Source of the DNA: Elusimicrobiota bacterium
GTDB lineage: Bacteria > Elusimicrobiota > Elusimicrobia > Elusimicrobiales > UBA9959
DNA: 64,000 bases
Reading direction: 5' to 3'
NCBI GenBank assembly: GCA_009773155.1
Contig: WOVA01000003.1
Coordinates: 62,001 to 126,000, forward strand
The translations under genes were made by a program, and so were the position numbers. Each line of letters starts with the position of its first letter. The first letter of the stretch is position 1. The notes under the pieces are model-generated. The model had not been told where the DNA came from and made no database searches. It saw nothing but the letters and a program-made list of their open reading frames with translations. Of the stretch, positions 33,729 through 43,334 are shown piece after piece.

Positions 33729-33998
33729 TTATTCCCTGACTATCTCCACCCCGTTATAATCCAGCCAGTCCAGCGAGAGCGGGCTGACTATCGCGTTGGC
33801 CGGCACGGCCAGCCGCTTCTGGCCCGGCTTGACCATCCGCCGGAGCTCCCAGTCGCTGAGGAAGACTTTTCGCGCCGGTGGGACCTTGGGGCCGCCATAC
33901 GGTATGGTGTCCCCGGCCGGACACGAGGATGCCCCTTCCGGGCGATCCCGGAAAAGGCGCTCGTAAAGCGCGTCGGCAATGTCGCCACGGGTAAGCAT
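33729..33998 (-). CDS. Small protein, possible microcompartment cargo
   Basis: 89 residues. The N-terminus LTRGDIADALYERLFRD is a predicted amphipathic helix like an encapsulation peptide; a linker with an in-frame palindrome (GDTIPYGGP) follows; then a compact domain VFLSDWELRRMVKPGQKRLAVP ending ANAIVSPLSLDWLDYNGVEIV. The SPLSLDWL-type ending resembles the TPxAxDxL motif seen in several BMC-associated proteins. It lies 57 bases downstream of a BMC-H shell gene. Function not known. Confidence 0.6.
   Translation of the reverse strand: MLTRGDIADALYERLFRDRPEGASSCPAGDTIPYGGPKVPPARKVFLSDWELRRMVKPGQKRLAVPANAIVSPLSLDWLDYNGVEIVRE
33888..33914. repeat. Palindromic element in the 89-residue protein gene (copy 7)
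   Basis: GGGGCCGCCATAC, centre G, GTATGGTGTCCCC. The inner pair has changed together (CATGC/GCATG to CATAC/GTATG), a compensatory G:C to A:T change. Read as GDTIPYGGP in the linker after the N-terminal helix. Confidence 0.8.
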
Positions 33999-34055
33999 AT
34001 TTCAAACCGCTCGTCTCCACGCGAGAAGAGCGCGCCGTCTCCGAAAAATGCTCTC

Positions 34056-34349
34056 TCAGGCCTTTACGGAGATCCGGGCCAGGTACTTGTCCAGGTCGTC
34101 GGCCGGGCGCGGTATCACGTGCACGGCGACCAGCTCGCCCACTTTCTGTGCGGCGGCCGAGCCGGCCTCCACGGCGGCGCGCACGGCGCCGACCTCGCCC
34201 ACGCAGAGCGTGGTCACGTAGCCGGAGCCGATCTTCTCATAGCCCAGCAGCCGCACCCTGGCGGCCTTGGCCATGGCGTCCGAGGCCTCTATCATGCCGA
34301 TAAAGCCCTTAGTCTCTATCATTCCCAGCGCTTCTTTAGGTTCAGACAT
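34056..34349 (-). CDS. BMC-H microcompartment hexameric shell protein
   Basis: 97 residues from ATG 34349, chosen because AAGGAG lies five bases upstream. Single Pfam BMC domain: [67 protein letters not shown]. The pore loop IGSG is typical of metabolosome BMC-H (PduA/EutM-like). It is separated from the main shell cluster by the 34520-41929 cassette. Confidence 0.95.
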   Translation of the reverse strand: MSEPKEALGMIETKGFIGMIEASDAMAKAARVRLLGYEKIGSGYVTTLCVGEVGAVRAAVEAGSAAAQKVGELVAVHVIPRPADDLDKYLARISVKA

Positions 34350-34519
34350 TTTCGCTCCTTGATCCATCAAAAACCAGCCGCCGGGAGGAGCCCGCCCTTC
34401 CGGCGCGCTCTCCCGCGGTCCCTGCGCAAAATTAACTATATAAAATTATGCGGCCGGCGTGAAATCAGGCTAGGCAAAACCAGGTTTCGCTCCGCATGCG
34501 GTAAAAACAGAGCTCATAG

Positions 34520-36079
34520 TCAGAACGCAAACACCTTCGCCAACTTCTTCAGGACGTTCTCGGAATCCGCCTCGTTCGCCCAGCGGCGCCATTTATGATA
34601 CTGCAGGGGGTTCCCCCATGCCGCCGGATCGTACCTGTCCCCTAAGCGGGCAAAAAGGCCCTTGGCTGTTTCTTTGTCTCCGGCGACGCAGGCGTACCAT
34701 GCGAATACATTAAGCATGATGACCGAGTCCGGATATCGTTTATCGGCGTCAATAAAGCCTTGCCGCATCCTGGGCCAGGACAGGGCCGTCTTTCTAAACA
34801 GGTCTATGCCTCTCTTCCCATACATCTCACCCATATTCCAGGCGATCCGCGCATAGAGGTCCATCCCGACCGAGTCTTTTACGGCCTCGGCTGAAGTTTC
34901 CGCGAACTTCTCCCATTCGCCAGTCTTCCCGTACCATTGCGGAAGCAAATAGAAAGCTTTCCGCGTATAATGATCCGTATACAATGGTTCAAGGGCAACG
35001 GCTTTCCTGAAGAGATTTTCATATTCCGCCCGCGCCCAGCCCTGCCCCTGCGCCACTAGGAGCAACGAGTTATAAAGAGCCGGACAACTCTCCGGCAGTT
35101 TTTCCGCCTCTTCCAGGATAGTACGCGCGCTGACAAGACGCCCTTCGAACAGCCTGCGGTTATCGGCGCTGACTTCGCTGGAATAACCGCCGCCGCGAGC
35201 TAACCAGGCGGCGCTCACCAAAATATCGGCTGCCGCCACCCGCGCGGTGACCGAGTCAGGCATCGCCGCAGCCCATTTTTGAAATAACTGAAGTCGTTGT
35301 TCCCACGTAGTCCCTTCCGGAAAATCCTTTAATGCCGAGTAAAACAACGGCAACTTCCATCTTCCTCTTTTAAAACGAGCCTTTGTCGCGCGCAGTTCCC
35401 GGGCTATAGCTTCCAGTTGCCCGAATTCTTCGCGGTCAAGATGGTATTTTGTCGCCGACACCAGACGATCTTCATCTCCTTTCTCCCTGACTAACTCTAT
35501 CGAAAGAGGTTCGCTTATGGAGATCCTGGACTCCGGGGAACCGTCGTAAAGCATGGCAGACAGGTCCTTCTCCAGTTTTCCCCTGTGGTCGGGCAAAAGC
35601 GCATACCCTTTCTTCATAACCCCGTTCCTGTCGATCAGGTACGCGTGAGGGATCGATTTCGGAACTACCTCGGCGGGAAGATATCCCCAGCCTTTATAGA
35701 CTGGATATGGGATATGGTGCTGCTCCGCGAAAGCTTTGAGTTTCGGGAGCGCGTCATCCCTTGCCGACTCATCCCGGTCTCTGGCAATGGGCAGAAAACA
35801 AAGCTGGGTGTACCTGTATTTTTCGTAAAGGACTTCTATCATGGCCAGATTCTCCAATGACGCGGGGCAGGTGGTGGTCCATATATACAACAACACGGGC
35901 CGGCCGCCGCAATTCGACAGTTCCACTCTACGCCCTGTGAGGTCGGCAATTTCGAAATTTTCCACCTTGAACGGCTTCTCAATGCCGATCTTGGCCAGGA
36001 GAGCCGGCGGCGCAATGTAATATGCGCCTCCGGCCGCGACCAGGCCCGCCAGCAGTTTAGCGTGCAGAGAGTTCAGCAT
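34520..36079 (-). CDS. Membrane-anchored TlpA-like redoxin with C-terminal repeat domain
   Basis: 519 residues. N-terminal transmembrane helix (about 7-30), then a TlpA/AhpC-like thioredoxin fold (40-175) with WTTTCPASLENLAM: Cys71 is present, but the second Cys of a CxxC motif is Ser, so disulfide exchange would be unusual. The remaining 300 residues are helical and TPR-like, resembling DUF4034-type regions (FRKAVALEPLYTDHY, FAWYACVAGDKETAKGLF). Last gene of the CHAT-protease cassette, 14 bases downstream of the DUF4384 gene. Base composition is visibly lower in GC than the BMC genes. Confidence 0.65.
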   Translation of the reverse strand: MLNSLHAKLLAGLVAAGGAYYIAPPALLAKIGIEKPFKVENFEIADLTGRRVELSNCGGRPVLLYIWTTTCPASLENLAMIEVLYEKYRYTQLCFLPIARDRDESARDDALPKLKAFAEQHHIPYPVYKGWGYLPAEVVPKSIPHAYLIDRNGVMKKGYALLPDHRGKLEKDLSAMLYDGSPESRISISEPLSIELVREKGDEDRLVSATKYHLDREEFGQLEAIARELRATKARFKRGRWKLPLFYSALKDFPEGTTWEQRLQLFQKWAAAMPDSVTARVAAADILVSAAWLARGGGYSSEVSADNRRLFEGRLVSARTILEEAEKLPESCPALYNSLLLVAQGQGWARAEYENLFRKAVALEPLYTDHYTRKAFYLLPQWYGKTGEWEKFAETSAEAVKDSVGMDLYARIAWNMGEMYGKRGIDLFRKTALSWPRMRQGFIDADKRYPDSVIMLNVFAWYACVAGDKETAKGLFARLGDRYDPAAWGNPLQYHKWRRWANEADSENVLKKLAKVFAF

Positions 36080-36093
36080 ATTCCCCCCAATGT

Positions 36094-37176
36094 CTACCGG
36101 TGAATGAACGACAAATGATAATAGAAATCCCCTTCGGCGACCAGTTTCCTGGTTATCAACTGCATCGGCCCGGTGCCGGTATCTTTTACCTTCGTCGAGA
36201 CACCGGAGGCGCGCGTTCCGCCTATCCCCATGGTACGTATAGCCTCTTCCACGACCACGCCCGTCGCGGTCCTGAGGTTCTCCAGTTCCGGTGCGGGCGC
36301 CCTGGTGGCGAAAATGAACAATTCCTCCCGGCCGGGGTTGTGATCCAGGTAGAAAAATTCTTTTTCATTAGGGAGCCAGTGTTCCCTCCCCCCTTCCACG
36401 GGATTCGGGGCTGTTTTGAATTCCTCGTTAGGGAAGAGCCGGACCGCTTTGTTCGCCGAATCCACCTGTATAATGTAGACGTAAGATCTGCGTTTTGGCT
36501 TGAAGTAGATGCAGTAATTGTCGCTCGAGGTCAGCACCATGCCTTCCCTCACCGGATAAAGTTTCCCGTCTCCGCCTTCGTGATATACGCCGGTTTCCAG
36601 CTCTCCCGTGTCTCCAGCCGCTGAAATGGTCGCGGCGGCCTGCGGCGCCGGAGCGCCCAACTGCCGGTATCTGCGCAGCATCATTTTTTCGATGTCCGGG
36701 GTCTTCTTTATGATCACGGATGCCGAAGCGATGATCCTTCCGCTTTTAGCCTCTACGGCTTTCACTGAAATAACTACGTCCGACGCCTGGCTGGAGTAAT
36801 CCCCGGAGACAAGGACATCCATGCCGGCATCCCTGGTAAGCCGGTCGATAGTGTCCGGATCGCCGAAGATAACGGAATCCCTCATTATCTTGACCAGGTC
36901 ATAACGACTGAGCAGTCTGAACTTCTTCGTTTTTTTTGCGGACAGACGGCTGGAAAGGAGGTTGGCTATCACCTGGCCGAATTCCGAGGTGTCCAGCGCG
37001 TTGCCGTTCTCCGAGAAATCCGTCACGCATATCTTGCCGTCGAGTTTGGCGGCAATCCGCTTTGCCGGCTTGTTAAGCGCCTTGTTGAGGCGGTTTATTC
37101 CGGAAGTATCCTTCGCCCAGGAGGCCGAAGACGGAAGCAGTCCTATTAACGCGATCGTCATGATGGCTTTTGTCAT
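36094..37176 (-). CDS. Secreted CsgG/FlgO-like plus DUF4384 protein
   Basis: 360 residues with a signal peptide (MTKAIMTIALIGLLPSSASWA). N-terminal half (45-170): KICVTDFSENGNALDTSEFGQVIANLLSSRLS, then FRLLSRYDLVKIM and MDVLVSGDYS, a CsgG/FlgO-like fold. C-terminal DUF4384 (about 215-310): YPVREGMVLTSSDNYCIYFKP, SYVYIIQVDSANKAVRLFPNEEF. DUF4384 is often paired with CHAT-domain proteases, as here, where the CHAT gene ends 41 bases upstream. Confidence 0.78.
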   Translation of the reverse strand: MTKAIMTIALIGLLPSSASWAKDTSGINRLNKALNKPAKRIAAKLDGKICVTDFSENGNALDTSEFGQVIANLLSSRLSAKKTKKFRLLSRYDLVKIMRDSVIFGDPDTIDRLTRDAGMDVLVSGDYSSQASDVVISVKAVEAKSGRIIASASVIIKKTPDIEKMMLRRYRQLGAPAPQAAATISAAGDTGELETGVYHEGGDGKLYPVREGMVLTSSDNYCIYFKPKRRSYVYIIQVDSANKAVRLFPNEEFKTAPNPVEGGREHWLPNEKEFFYLDHNPGREELFIFATRAPAPELENLRTATGVVVEEAIRTMGIGGTRASGVSTKVKDTGTGPMQLITRKLVAEGDFYYHLSFIHR

Positions 37177-37217
37177 TTATTCTCTCCTGTCCGCGCGGTC
37201 GTTCCCCTCCGCCGCGA

Positions 37218-40200
37218 TCACTCGCCTATTAGGATGAAGGGCGCCCAATAGAACGGGTGTTCGTACCCCGCCCGGCGCACGTCCCCGCGCGCCAGGCGCA
37301 ACGCCTGGCGCATGGTCTTACCTTGTTTAAGATGGGCGAAGAAACGTTCCGCCAGCTGGGTGGTGGAGCCTTCCGATACGTTCCAGAGCGACACCAGCAC
37401 GTTGCGGGCGCCGGCGTACTGGAACGCCCTGCCGAGACCCATAACGCCCTCGCCGGTCAGATGAGCGCCCATGCCCGTCTGGCAGGCGGTCAGCGCTACC
37501 ACATCGGCGTTCAGGCGCAGGCGCATTGCCTCGCTCATTGTGAGCAGCCCATTGTCCCCGGCGGGGTTTCCGAGCTGGTTTAAGACCAGGGCGGGCTCGC
37601 GCACGCCGGGCAGCACATTATCAAGAATGCCATGAGTTGCTATGACCAGATAGCGGTAAGCGGAAAGGTCGCGGCCGAGGAGTCCGGTCTTGGAGGCGGC
37701 TGAGCCGATGAGCACGTCCGAAGGTTGGCCGCGGAATACCTGGTCGCGCAGCGCGCTGGCCAGCAAGCCGGTCTTGTCGAGCCGGGGAAAGAGGAAATCC
37801 TCTTTCCCTATCTTCTTCTCTCCCGTAGTTCCCCGCCTCTTGCCCCCCGGTCCCATGGTGGCGGCGATCCCGCCCATGGTTTTAATCCGGCCTTTGGTCA
37901 ATGTTCGTCCGCCTGCGGCGAAGTTCCGCAGGCGGCTGTCCGCCTGGTTGAAAATGGGGTCGGCCAGCACCAGCAGTTCCCGCGACGGGGAGGTCTTAGC
38001 CTTGAGCCGGCGCTGCACCGTGAGCGCTGTAGCCGAATGAGCGTAGGCGATATCGTAAACGTCCGCGGCGTACTTTACACCGACCGGAGCCGGACCATAC
38101 CGTCCCGAGGGCGACTGCAGGCGGGCAGGCAAGGAAACAACCAGGCTTTCAAACGGCAGAATGCTCAGTATTTCATCCGGCACCACGATTATCCGCGCGT
38201 CAGAAGGGACCAGCGGCTTGCCGTCTTCCTCCGCCTCCAGCGCGCGCTTCAGGAGCAGCTCATAAAGCCGCTTCCCCAGCTTGGGATCGTAGGCCGCAAG
38301 TTTGGAGGTGCCGGCAACTTCCTCAAAATATGCGCGGTATTCCCGCACAAGCCCGGTGAGTTCCTCACGGGAAAGCGGCACGTTATAGCTTAAAACGATC
38401 TTCCCGCTCTTTACCAGGAAGGCCTTGGTGTACGGGGCGGTAACTTCGAACTCGAGAACCACCTCATCGGATCGCAGCGCGAATTCTTCTACGTGCAGCG
38501 GGGTCGGATAGCGTACGGCCGCGTATAAGGGATGGGCACGGCGCAGTTCTTCCGCAAGTCGAGTCTGTTTCGTTTTCAGGACGGCTAATTCTGCGTCCAA
38601 TCGGTGATACGCGCCCTTATCCGTGGAACGCCGGGCGGCTTCTGTCAGCGCGGCCGCTGAAGCGATCGCTGTATCCAGCTTCTCTTCGCGGTCAGCCAGT
38701 TCAGCGGGGAGGGCCTTATCCGGCGAGCCGTAACTGCGGGCGGCGGATTCCGTGAAAAGGCGTCCCCGGGTATATTCCGCGTGATAAAGGGATTGCCTCA
38801 GGCCGCCAGGCAGGAACTCGGAGATGCGGACCATGCCTTCGTAGGGTTCCAGGTGCGGCATCATCCAGTCGGTCACCCCCATGAAACGAAGGCGGTGTTC
38901 AAGTGAAAGCGAGTCCCGTTGACGTTCGAGCAGTTTCTGGGCCTCTTTGTAATGGTAGGAGGCTTTAAAATAATCCCGCAGCCCTTCATATGCCAGGCCA
39001 AGGCCGGTACGTCCTGCGAATACTTCGCCAACCGGTTTCGTGAACCCCAGAAAATCCCTGGAGCGAGCCTCCGTGTCGCCGAGGAATCTACCCATGTAAA
39101 GTTCTCTCGCCTGTTGATAATCGCCTTTACGCAGATGATAATATCCCAGGTCGATATGGTTGTGGCTTATAGTCCGCAGAAGATCGGCCGCCTTTTCCAG
39201 GTCTCCCTTGAATAGCAGCGCCTCCGCCAGGTTTACATAGCCTCCTCCCCACTCCCGGATGGTAAGGGACTTCCTGAACGCGCTGATAGCGCCGTCCAGA
39301 TCCCCCATGTTCATAAGGGCGATGCCGTACCCGTTGAGCTGCTGGGCCATCAGGTCGGAATTGCCAAGCTGCTCGGCGAGCTCAAGCGCCAGGCCGTAAT
39401 GTTCAACGGCAGTCCGACTGTCACCTATTTCTCCGTAAAACCTGCCGATATTGTTTTCGGCAGTAAGCATATCGCGTTTACGGCCGGTGCGCCGCGCTAT
39501 ATCCAATATCCGCGCATTTACGTCCAGTATCTTTTGAAAATCGCCAAGCGCGGAATATACCAGGCGCAGCCCATGAAGCGACGCTATTTCATTCTCGGCC
39601 ATGCCTATTCCGGCGCTAAGCTTCCGGGCTTCCTCCAGGCGGGACAGCCCGGTGGCAAAGTCGCGCAGATTCACATATAGAATACCGAGCTCCCCCAGGA
39701 CCGCGCCTTCGTTGATTTCGTCCTTATCATCGCGGGCCAAACCCGCGGCCTCCTCCATTTTCAGCAGGGCTTCTTTCTGGCGTCCTTCATTGAAATCCGC
39801 GGCAGCGAGCATACGCAATGCGGTCACCATGCCGTTCTTGAAGCCGCGCTTGCGGGCTTCCGCCAGCATGGCTTCGTAGGCTTTGTAGGCTCCCGCGCTA
39901 TCCCCCTGGCCTGCTTTTCGCGAAGCCTCGAAAAAACGCTGATCGACAGCGGGGTCCCCGTTGCGCTTCCGGACATCGAGCGCCCTTTTCCGCTGAAGAT
40001 CCTGGCCTCTCCCGCGATACTCCCCTGCTTCGCTTCTTTTTCCCTGCCTTTCATGGATTCCGGCTAAGCCAAAACAGCATTCGCCCTGGCCGAACAAATC
40101 CCCTTTCGCTTCCATTTCGCGCAGCAGCTTCCGCCAGACCTCTAAAGCTCCGGGGACGTCCCCGGCTTTCTCCAGCATTCGCGCCAGGTTCTTACTGTCC

Positions 40201-40766
40201 TCCAGCCGTTTCTGGTCGTCTTCCCCTTCTTCGTCGAGCGCGACGGCCAGCCGGTAATTTTCCGCCGCCGCGCTGAATTCCCCCAGGTGCTCCTTGATAG
40301 AACCGATATTCACCAGGCAGTCTCTCTGCAGATTTTTAGAATTGACGCGCTTGAACCGGGCTAAAGCGGCCGCGTGGTGCTCAACGGCTTTTTGCGTATC
40401 GCCGATCTCGCGGTACGCGCCGCCAAGATAGGAATGACAACTGCCGGCCAGGTAGTCGTCGCTCTGGACTTCGGGCATGGCCAGATTGGTGCGCAACAGG
40501 GCGATCACGCTCTTATAGTCGTTCTGCGCCCACTTCTCACGAGCCTGGTTAAGCCGCTCTGTTGCGTTCTTTTCATGAATTTGTGCTGTGTCGTTTTCAT
40601 CGCCGCGGGTTGATGCGGTCTGAGCCGGCCCGGGCGGGACAGCCTCGGCGCCGGCGTTGCCGGCCAACGATAGAGAGAAAAACAGGGCGCCCCCTATGGC
40701 AACAAGGAGGCATACACCCCGTCGGGGTTGGCGCGCATAGTAGTCGGTGCCGGATAAGATTATCAC
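37218..40766 (-). CDS. TPR-CHAT caspase-like protease, exported
   Basis: About 1182 residues from GTG 40766 (GGAG eight bases upstream); an outer GTG at 40817 overlaps the toxin stop as GTGA and cannot be excluded. A hydrophobic signal-like segment (CLLVAIGGALFFSLSLAG) precedes about 10-14 TPR-like repeats (roughly 70-650). The C-terminal CHAT domain has catalytic His about 1045 (VIATHGILDN) and Cys about 1095 (LTACQTGMG), then GLGRAFQYAGARNVLVSLWNV and a PFYWAPFILIG end. CHAT proteases cut partner proteins after activation; the substrate is unknown. Confidence 0.88.
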   Translation of the reverse strand: MIILSGTDYYARQPRRGVCLLVAIGGALFFSLSLAGNAGAEAVPPGPAQTASTRGDENDTAQIHEKNATERLNQAREKWAQNDYKSVIALLRTNLAMPEVQSDDYLAGSCHSYLGGAYREIGDTQKAVEHHAAALARFKRVNSKNLQRDCLVNIGSIKEHLGEFSAAAENYRLAVALDEEGEDDQKRLEDSKNLARMLEKAGDVPGALEVWRKLLREMEAKGDLFGQGECCFGLAGIHERQGKRSEAGEYRGRGQDLQRKRALDVRKRNGDPAVDQRFFEASRKAGQGDSAGAYKAYEAMLAEARKRGFKNGMVTALRMLAAADFNEGRQKEALLKMEEAAGLARDDKDEINEGAVLGELGILYVNLRDFATGLSRLEEARKLSAGIGMAENEIASLHGLRLVYSALGDFQKILDVNARILDIARRTGRKRDMLTAENNIGRFYGEIGDSRTAVEHYGLALELAEQLGNSDLMAQQLNGYGIALMNMGDLDGAISAFRKSLTIREWGGGYVNLAEALLFKGDLEKAADLLRTISHNHIDLGYYHLRKGDYQQARELYMGRFLGDTEARSRDFLGFTKPVGEVFAGRTGLGLAYEGLRDYFKASYHYKEAQKLLERQRDSLSLEHRLRFMGVTDWMMPHLEPYEGMVRISEFLPGGLRQSLYHAEYTRGRLFTESAARSYGSPDKALPAELADREEKLDTAIASAAALTEAARRSTDKGAYHRLDAELAVLKTKQTRLAEELRRAHPLYAAVRYPTPLHVEEFALRSDEVVLEFEVTAPYTKAFLVKSGKIVLSYNVPLSREELTGLVREYRAYFEEVAGTSKLAAYDPKLGKRLYELLLKRALEAEEDGKPLVPSDARIIVVPDEILSILPFESLVVSLPARLQSPSGRYGPAPVGVKYAADVYDIAYAHSATALTVQRRLKAKTSPSRELLVLADPIFNQADSRLRNFAAGGRTLTKGRIKTMGGIAATMGPGGKRRGTTGEKKIGKEDFLFPRLDKTGLLASALRDQVFRGQPSDVLIGSAASKTGLLGRDLSAYRYLVIATHGILDNVLPGVREPALVLNQLGNPAGDNGLLTMSEAMRLRLNADVVALTACQTGMGAHLTGEGVMGLGRAFQYAGARNVLVSLWNVSEGSTTQLAERFFAHLKQGKTMRQALRLARGDVRRAGYEHPFYWAPFILIGE

Positions 40767-40813
40767 GCTGGGAGCTCCGTGTGTGCTGTCTGCCTGACCC
40801 TGGACCGCCGGGA

Positions 40814-41164
40814 TCACTCTATGTCGATCCCCAGGGCGCTCAGAGCGGCGTCCGCAAGGTCCTCCAGGGCCGGAGGAGTCAGACGGCCTAAGCGCCGGCG
40901 AAGGCGTGAAACGTCAAGAGCCCGCATCTGGAAGGCCAGCGCTATACTGTCCGTCGAGAGTCCGCTGGCGCCGCATTTTATAAGGCAGGTTCCAGGCAGC
41001 CCCAGGCGTTTAAGATTGGAAGTCAGAGGGATACAGAGCGCCGTGGTCGTGAACCGCGACAGATCCGGGTTCTGGAGAATCGCGACCGGCCGCATTTTAC
41101 CCTGCTCAGAGCCCCGGACAGGCTCGAGGTCCGCGCTGTAAATTTCTCCGGAGAGGAATTTCAT
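40814..41164 (-). CDS. MazF/PemK-family toxin
   Basis: 116 residues with GEIYSADLEPVRGSEQGKMRPVAILQN, the signature start of MazF/PemK endoribonucleases, and LCIPLTSNL. These toxins cleave mRNA at short motifs. The gene overlaps the XRE-family gene by four bases (ATGA), and its stop overlaps a possible start of the CHAT gene (GTGA). The conserved Arg and Ser of the RGSEQ...RP core are present, so it is probably active. Confidence 0.88.
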   Translation of the reverse strand: MKFLSGEIYSADLEPVRGSEQGKMRPVAILQNPDLSRFTTTALCIPLTSNLKRLGLPGTCLIKCGASGLSTDSIALAFQMRALDVSRLRRRLGRLTPPALEDLADAALSALGIDIE

Positions 41165-41649
41165 GACCCGAGGTCCTCCCGGTCAAGCGAGCCGGCCCAC
41201 TCGCCCAGGCCGGCGTCGCGCCAGGCAGTATCCTCTTTTGCCGGTTTATACGCCGCCGGCCTCAGCAGATCCGCCGCCTCCAGGCTGAGCGCCTGTGCCA
41301 CGCGGGCGACGGTCGCGAGCCGCGGAGCGAGCCGGCCGGCCTCCAGCCGGGCGACATTCGCCCTGGCTATGCCGGTAAGGCCGGCCAGATCTTCCTGTGT
41401 CAGCCCCATTTTCTCCCGCGCGGCCCGGATCCGCTGGGCTACGGCCCAGGCCAGGGAGCCGCCCCGGCTCTCGCGTGTCCGTACGCGGATTTTCCCGCGC
41501 CGTGATACCGTCGCGCCGGAGGGAGCGAGAATGATCCGGGACAGACGCTGGAGGACCTGCGGATTGAACGCTTTATCCAGGGTTCCGATGATACGTTCGG
41601 AACTCCGGAACAGGAGTTTCTCATACGCCGACAGCGTGGCGGGATTCAT
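41161..41649 (-). CDS. XRE-family helix-turn-helix antitoxin
   Basis: 162 residues. HTH at about 72-128: IRAAREKMGLTQEDLAGLTGIARANVARLEAGRLAPRLATVARVAQALS. The N-terminal 65 residues (YEKLLFRSSERIIGTLDKAF) are unfamiliar. The C-terminal tail AWRDAGLGEWAGSLDREDLGS looks like a toxin-neutralising segment. MazF is classically paired with an AbrB or RHH-type antitoxin, so an XRE partner is a less usual combination. Likely represses its own promoter at 41946-41973. Confidence 0.8.
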   Translation of the reverse strand: MNPATLSAYEKLLFRSSERIIGTLDKAFNPQVLQRLSRIILAPSGATVSRRGKIRVRTRESRGGSLAWAVAQRIRAAREKMGLTQEDLAGLTGIARANVARLEAGRLAPRLATVARVAQALSLEAADLLRPAAYKPAKEDTAWRDAGLGEWAGSLDREDLGS

Positions 41650-41650
41650 T

Positions 41651-41929
41651 TTATCTGGCCGTCTTCTTTGCCGCGATCTGATTATGCAGGCGGCTGTTTT
41701 CGGTGCGCAGAACGAGGACTTCCGACTGGAGCTGCCTGTTGACGCGCCGGAAGGCTTCGTACTCGCGGTAAAGCGTCTTGTAGTGGCCCACCAGATTGTT
41801 ATACATGGCGGCCAGCCGGCCGAGCTGCGCCTTGACGGACTTCATCTCCCCGGCCTGGGCCAGGTTGCCGATAATACTGCCGAAGGCCACGATACCCAGG
41901 AGATCGTTCTTGATGGGAATGGTTTTCAT
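41651..41929 (-). CDS. Small coiled-coil protein, first gene of the toxin cassette
   Basis: 92 residues. A hydrophobic start (LLGIVAFGSIIGNLAQA) is followed by a heptad-rich helix (LGRLAAMYNNLVGHYKTLYREY and VNRQLQSEVLVLRTENSRLHNQI) predicted to form a coiled coil. AGGAGG lies five bases before the ATG. It ends one base before the antitoxin start. Not recognised; it could be a third toxin-antitoxin component or an adaptor for the CHAT protease. Confidence 0.65.
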   Translation of the reverse strand: MKTIPIKNDLLGIVAFGSIIGNLAQAGEMKSVKAQLGRLAAMYNNLVGHYKTLYREYEAFRRVNRQLQSEVLVLRTENSRLHNQIAAKKTAR

Positions 41930-41945
41930 GGCTGCCTCCTGCTAT

Positions 41946-41973
41946 ATTGTATCACAAATGATACATCTGTCAA
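41946..41973 (-). promoter_or_regulatory. Promoter of the toxin/CHAT cassette
   Basis: TTGACA (41968-41973), 16-base spacer, TACAAT (41946-41951) on the minus strand, with transcription expected to start at about 41939, just before the Shine-Dalgarno site. It is placed so that genes 41929 down to 34520 could be one transcript. Confidence 0.82.
41948..41965. promoter_or_regulatory. Operator-like inverted repeat over the -10/spacer region
   Basis: TGTATCA-N4-TGATACA, exact 7-base arms, covering most of the spacer and part of the -10 box. Position and symmetry suit autoregulation by the XRE antitoxin. Confidence 0.75.
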
Positions 41974-42002
41974 GGGGCGCGGGACGGAACGCCGGCGTCG
42001 GC

Positions 42003-43002
<1,000 letters not shown>

Positions 43003-43010
<8 letters not shown>

Positions 43011-43302
43011 ATTTCTTTACCCCTTTGATGCAGCTTACCTGGTCCACGATGCCGCAGATGACGGTGCGGACCGGCGATGCCGGGTTCCTGAGTATCTTCC
43101 TGGCCCCGCCGCCCTCGTCCATGACCAGCACGACGTCGCCCGGGCCAGCGCCCACGCCGCCGTCGACCGCCAGCGTGGCCTCGCCGGTGAAGGAGCCAGA
43201 ACCCGCGGAATCCACGGGCCGCACCAGCAGCAGCGTAGAGCCTTCCAGCCCCTTGTGCTTGCGGGTCGCCCAGACATTGCCTATGACTTTTCCTACGAAC
43301 AT
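43003..43302 (-). CDS. BMC-P pentameric vertex protein (EutN/CcmL family), paralogue 1
   Basis: 99 residues: [31 protein letters not shown], then [26 protein letters not shown] and [12 protein letters not shown]. This beta-barrel family caps the twelve vertices of the shell. Overlaps deoC by eight bases. Confidence 0.95.
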
Positions 43303-43334
43303 ATTTCAATCCACGCCCCGTACGACGGGCGACT

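Noticed and set aside
34440-34519. Terminator after the TlpA-like gene
   Set aside because: A CCGCATGCGG palindrome is present, but no stable stem with a U-tract follows in the transcription direction.
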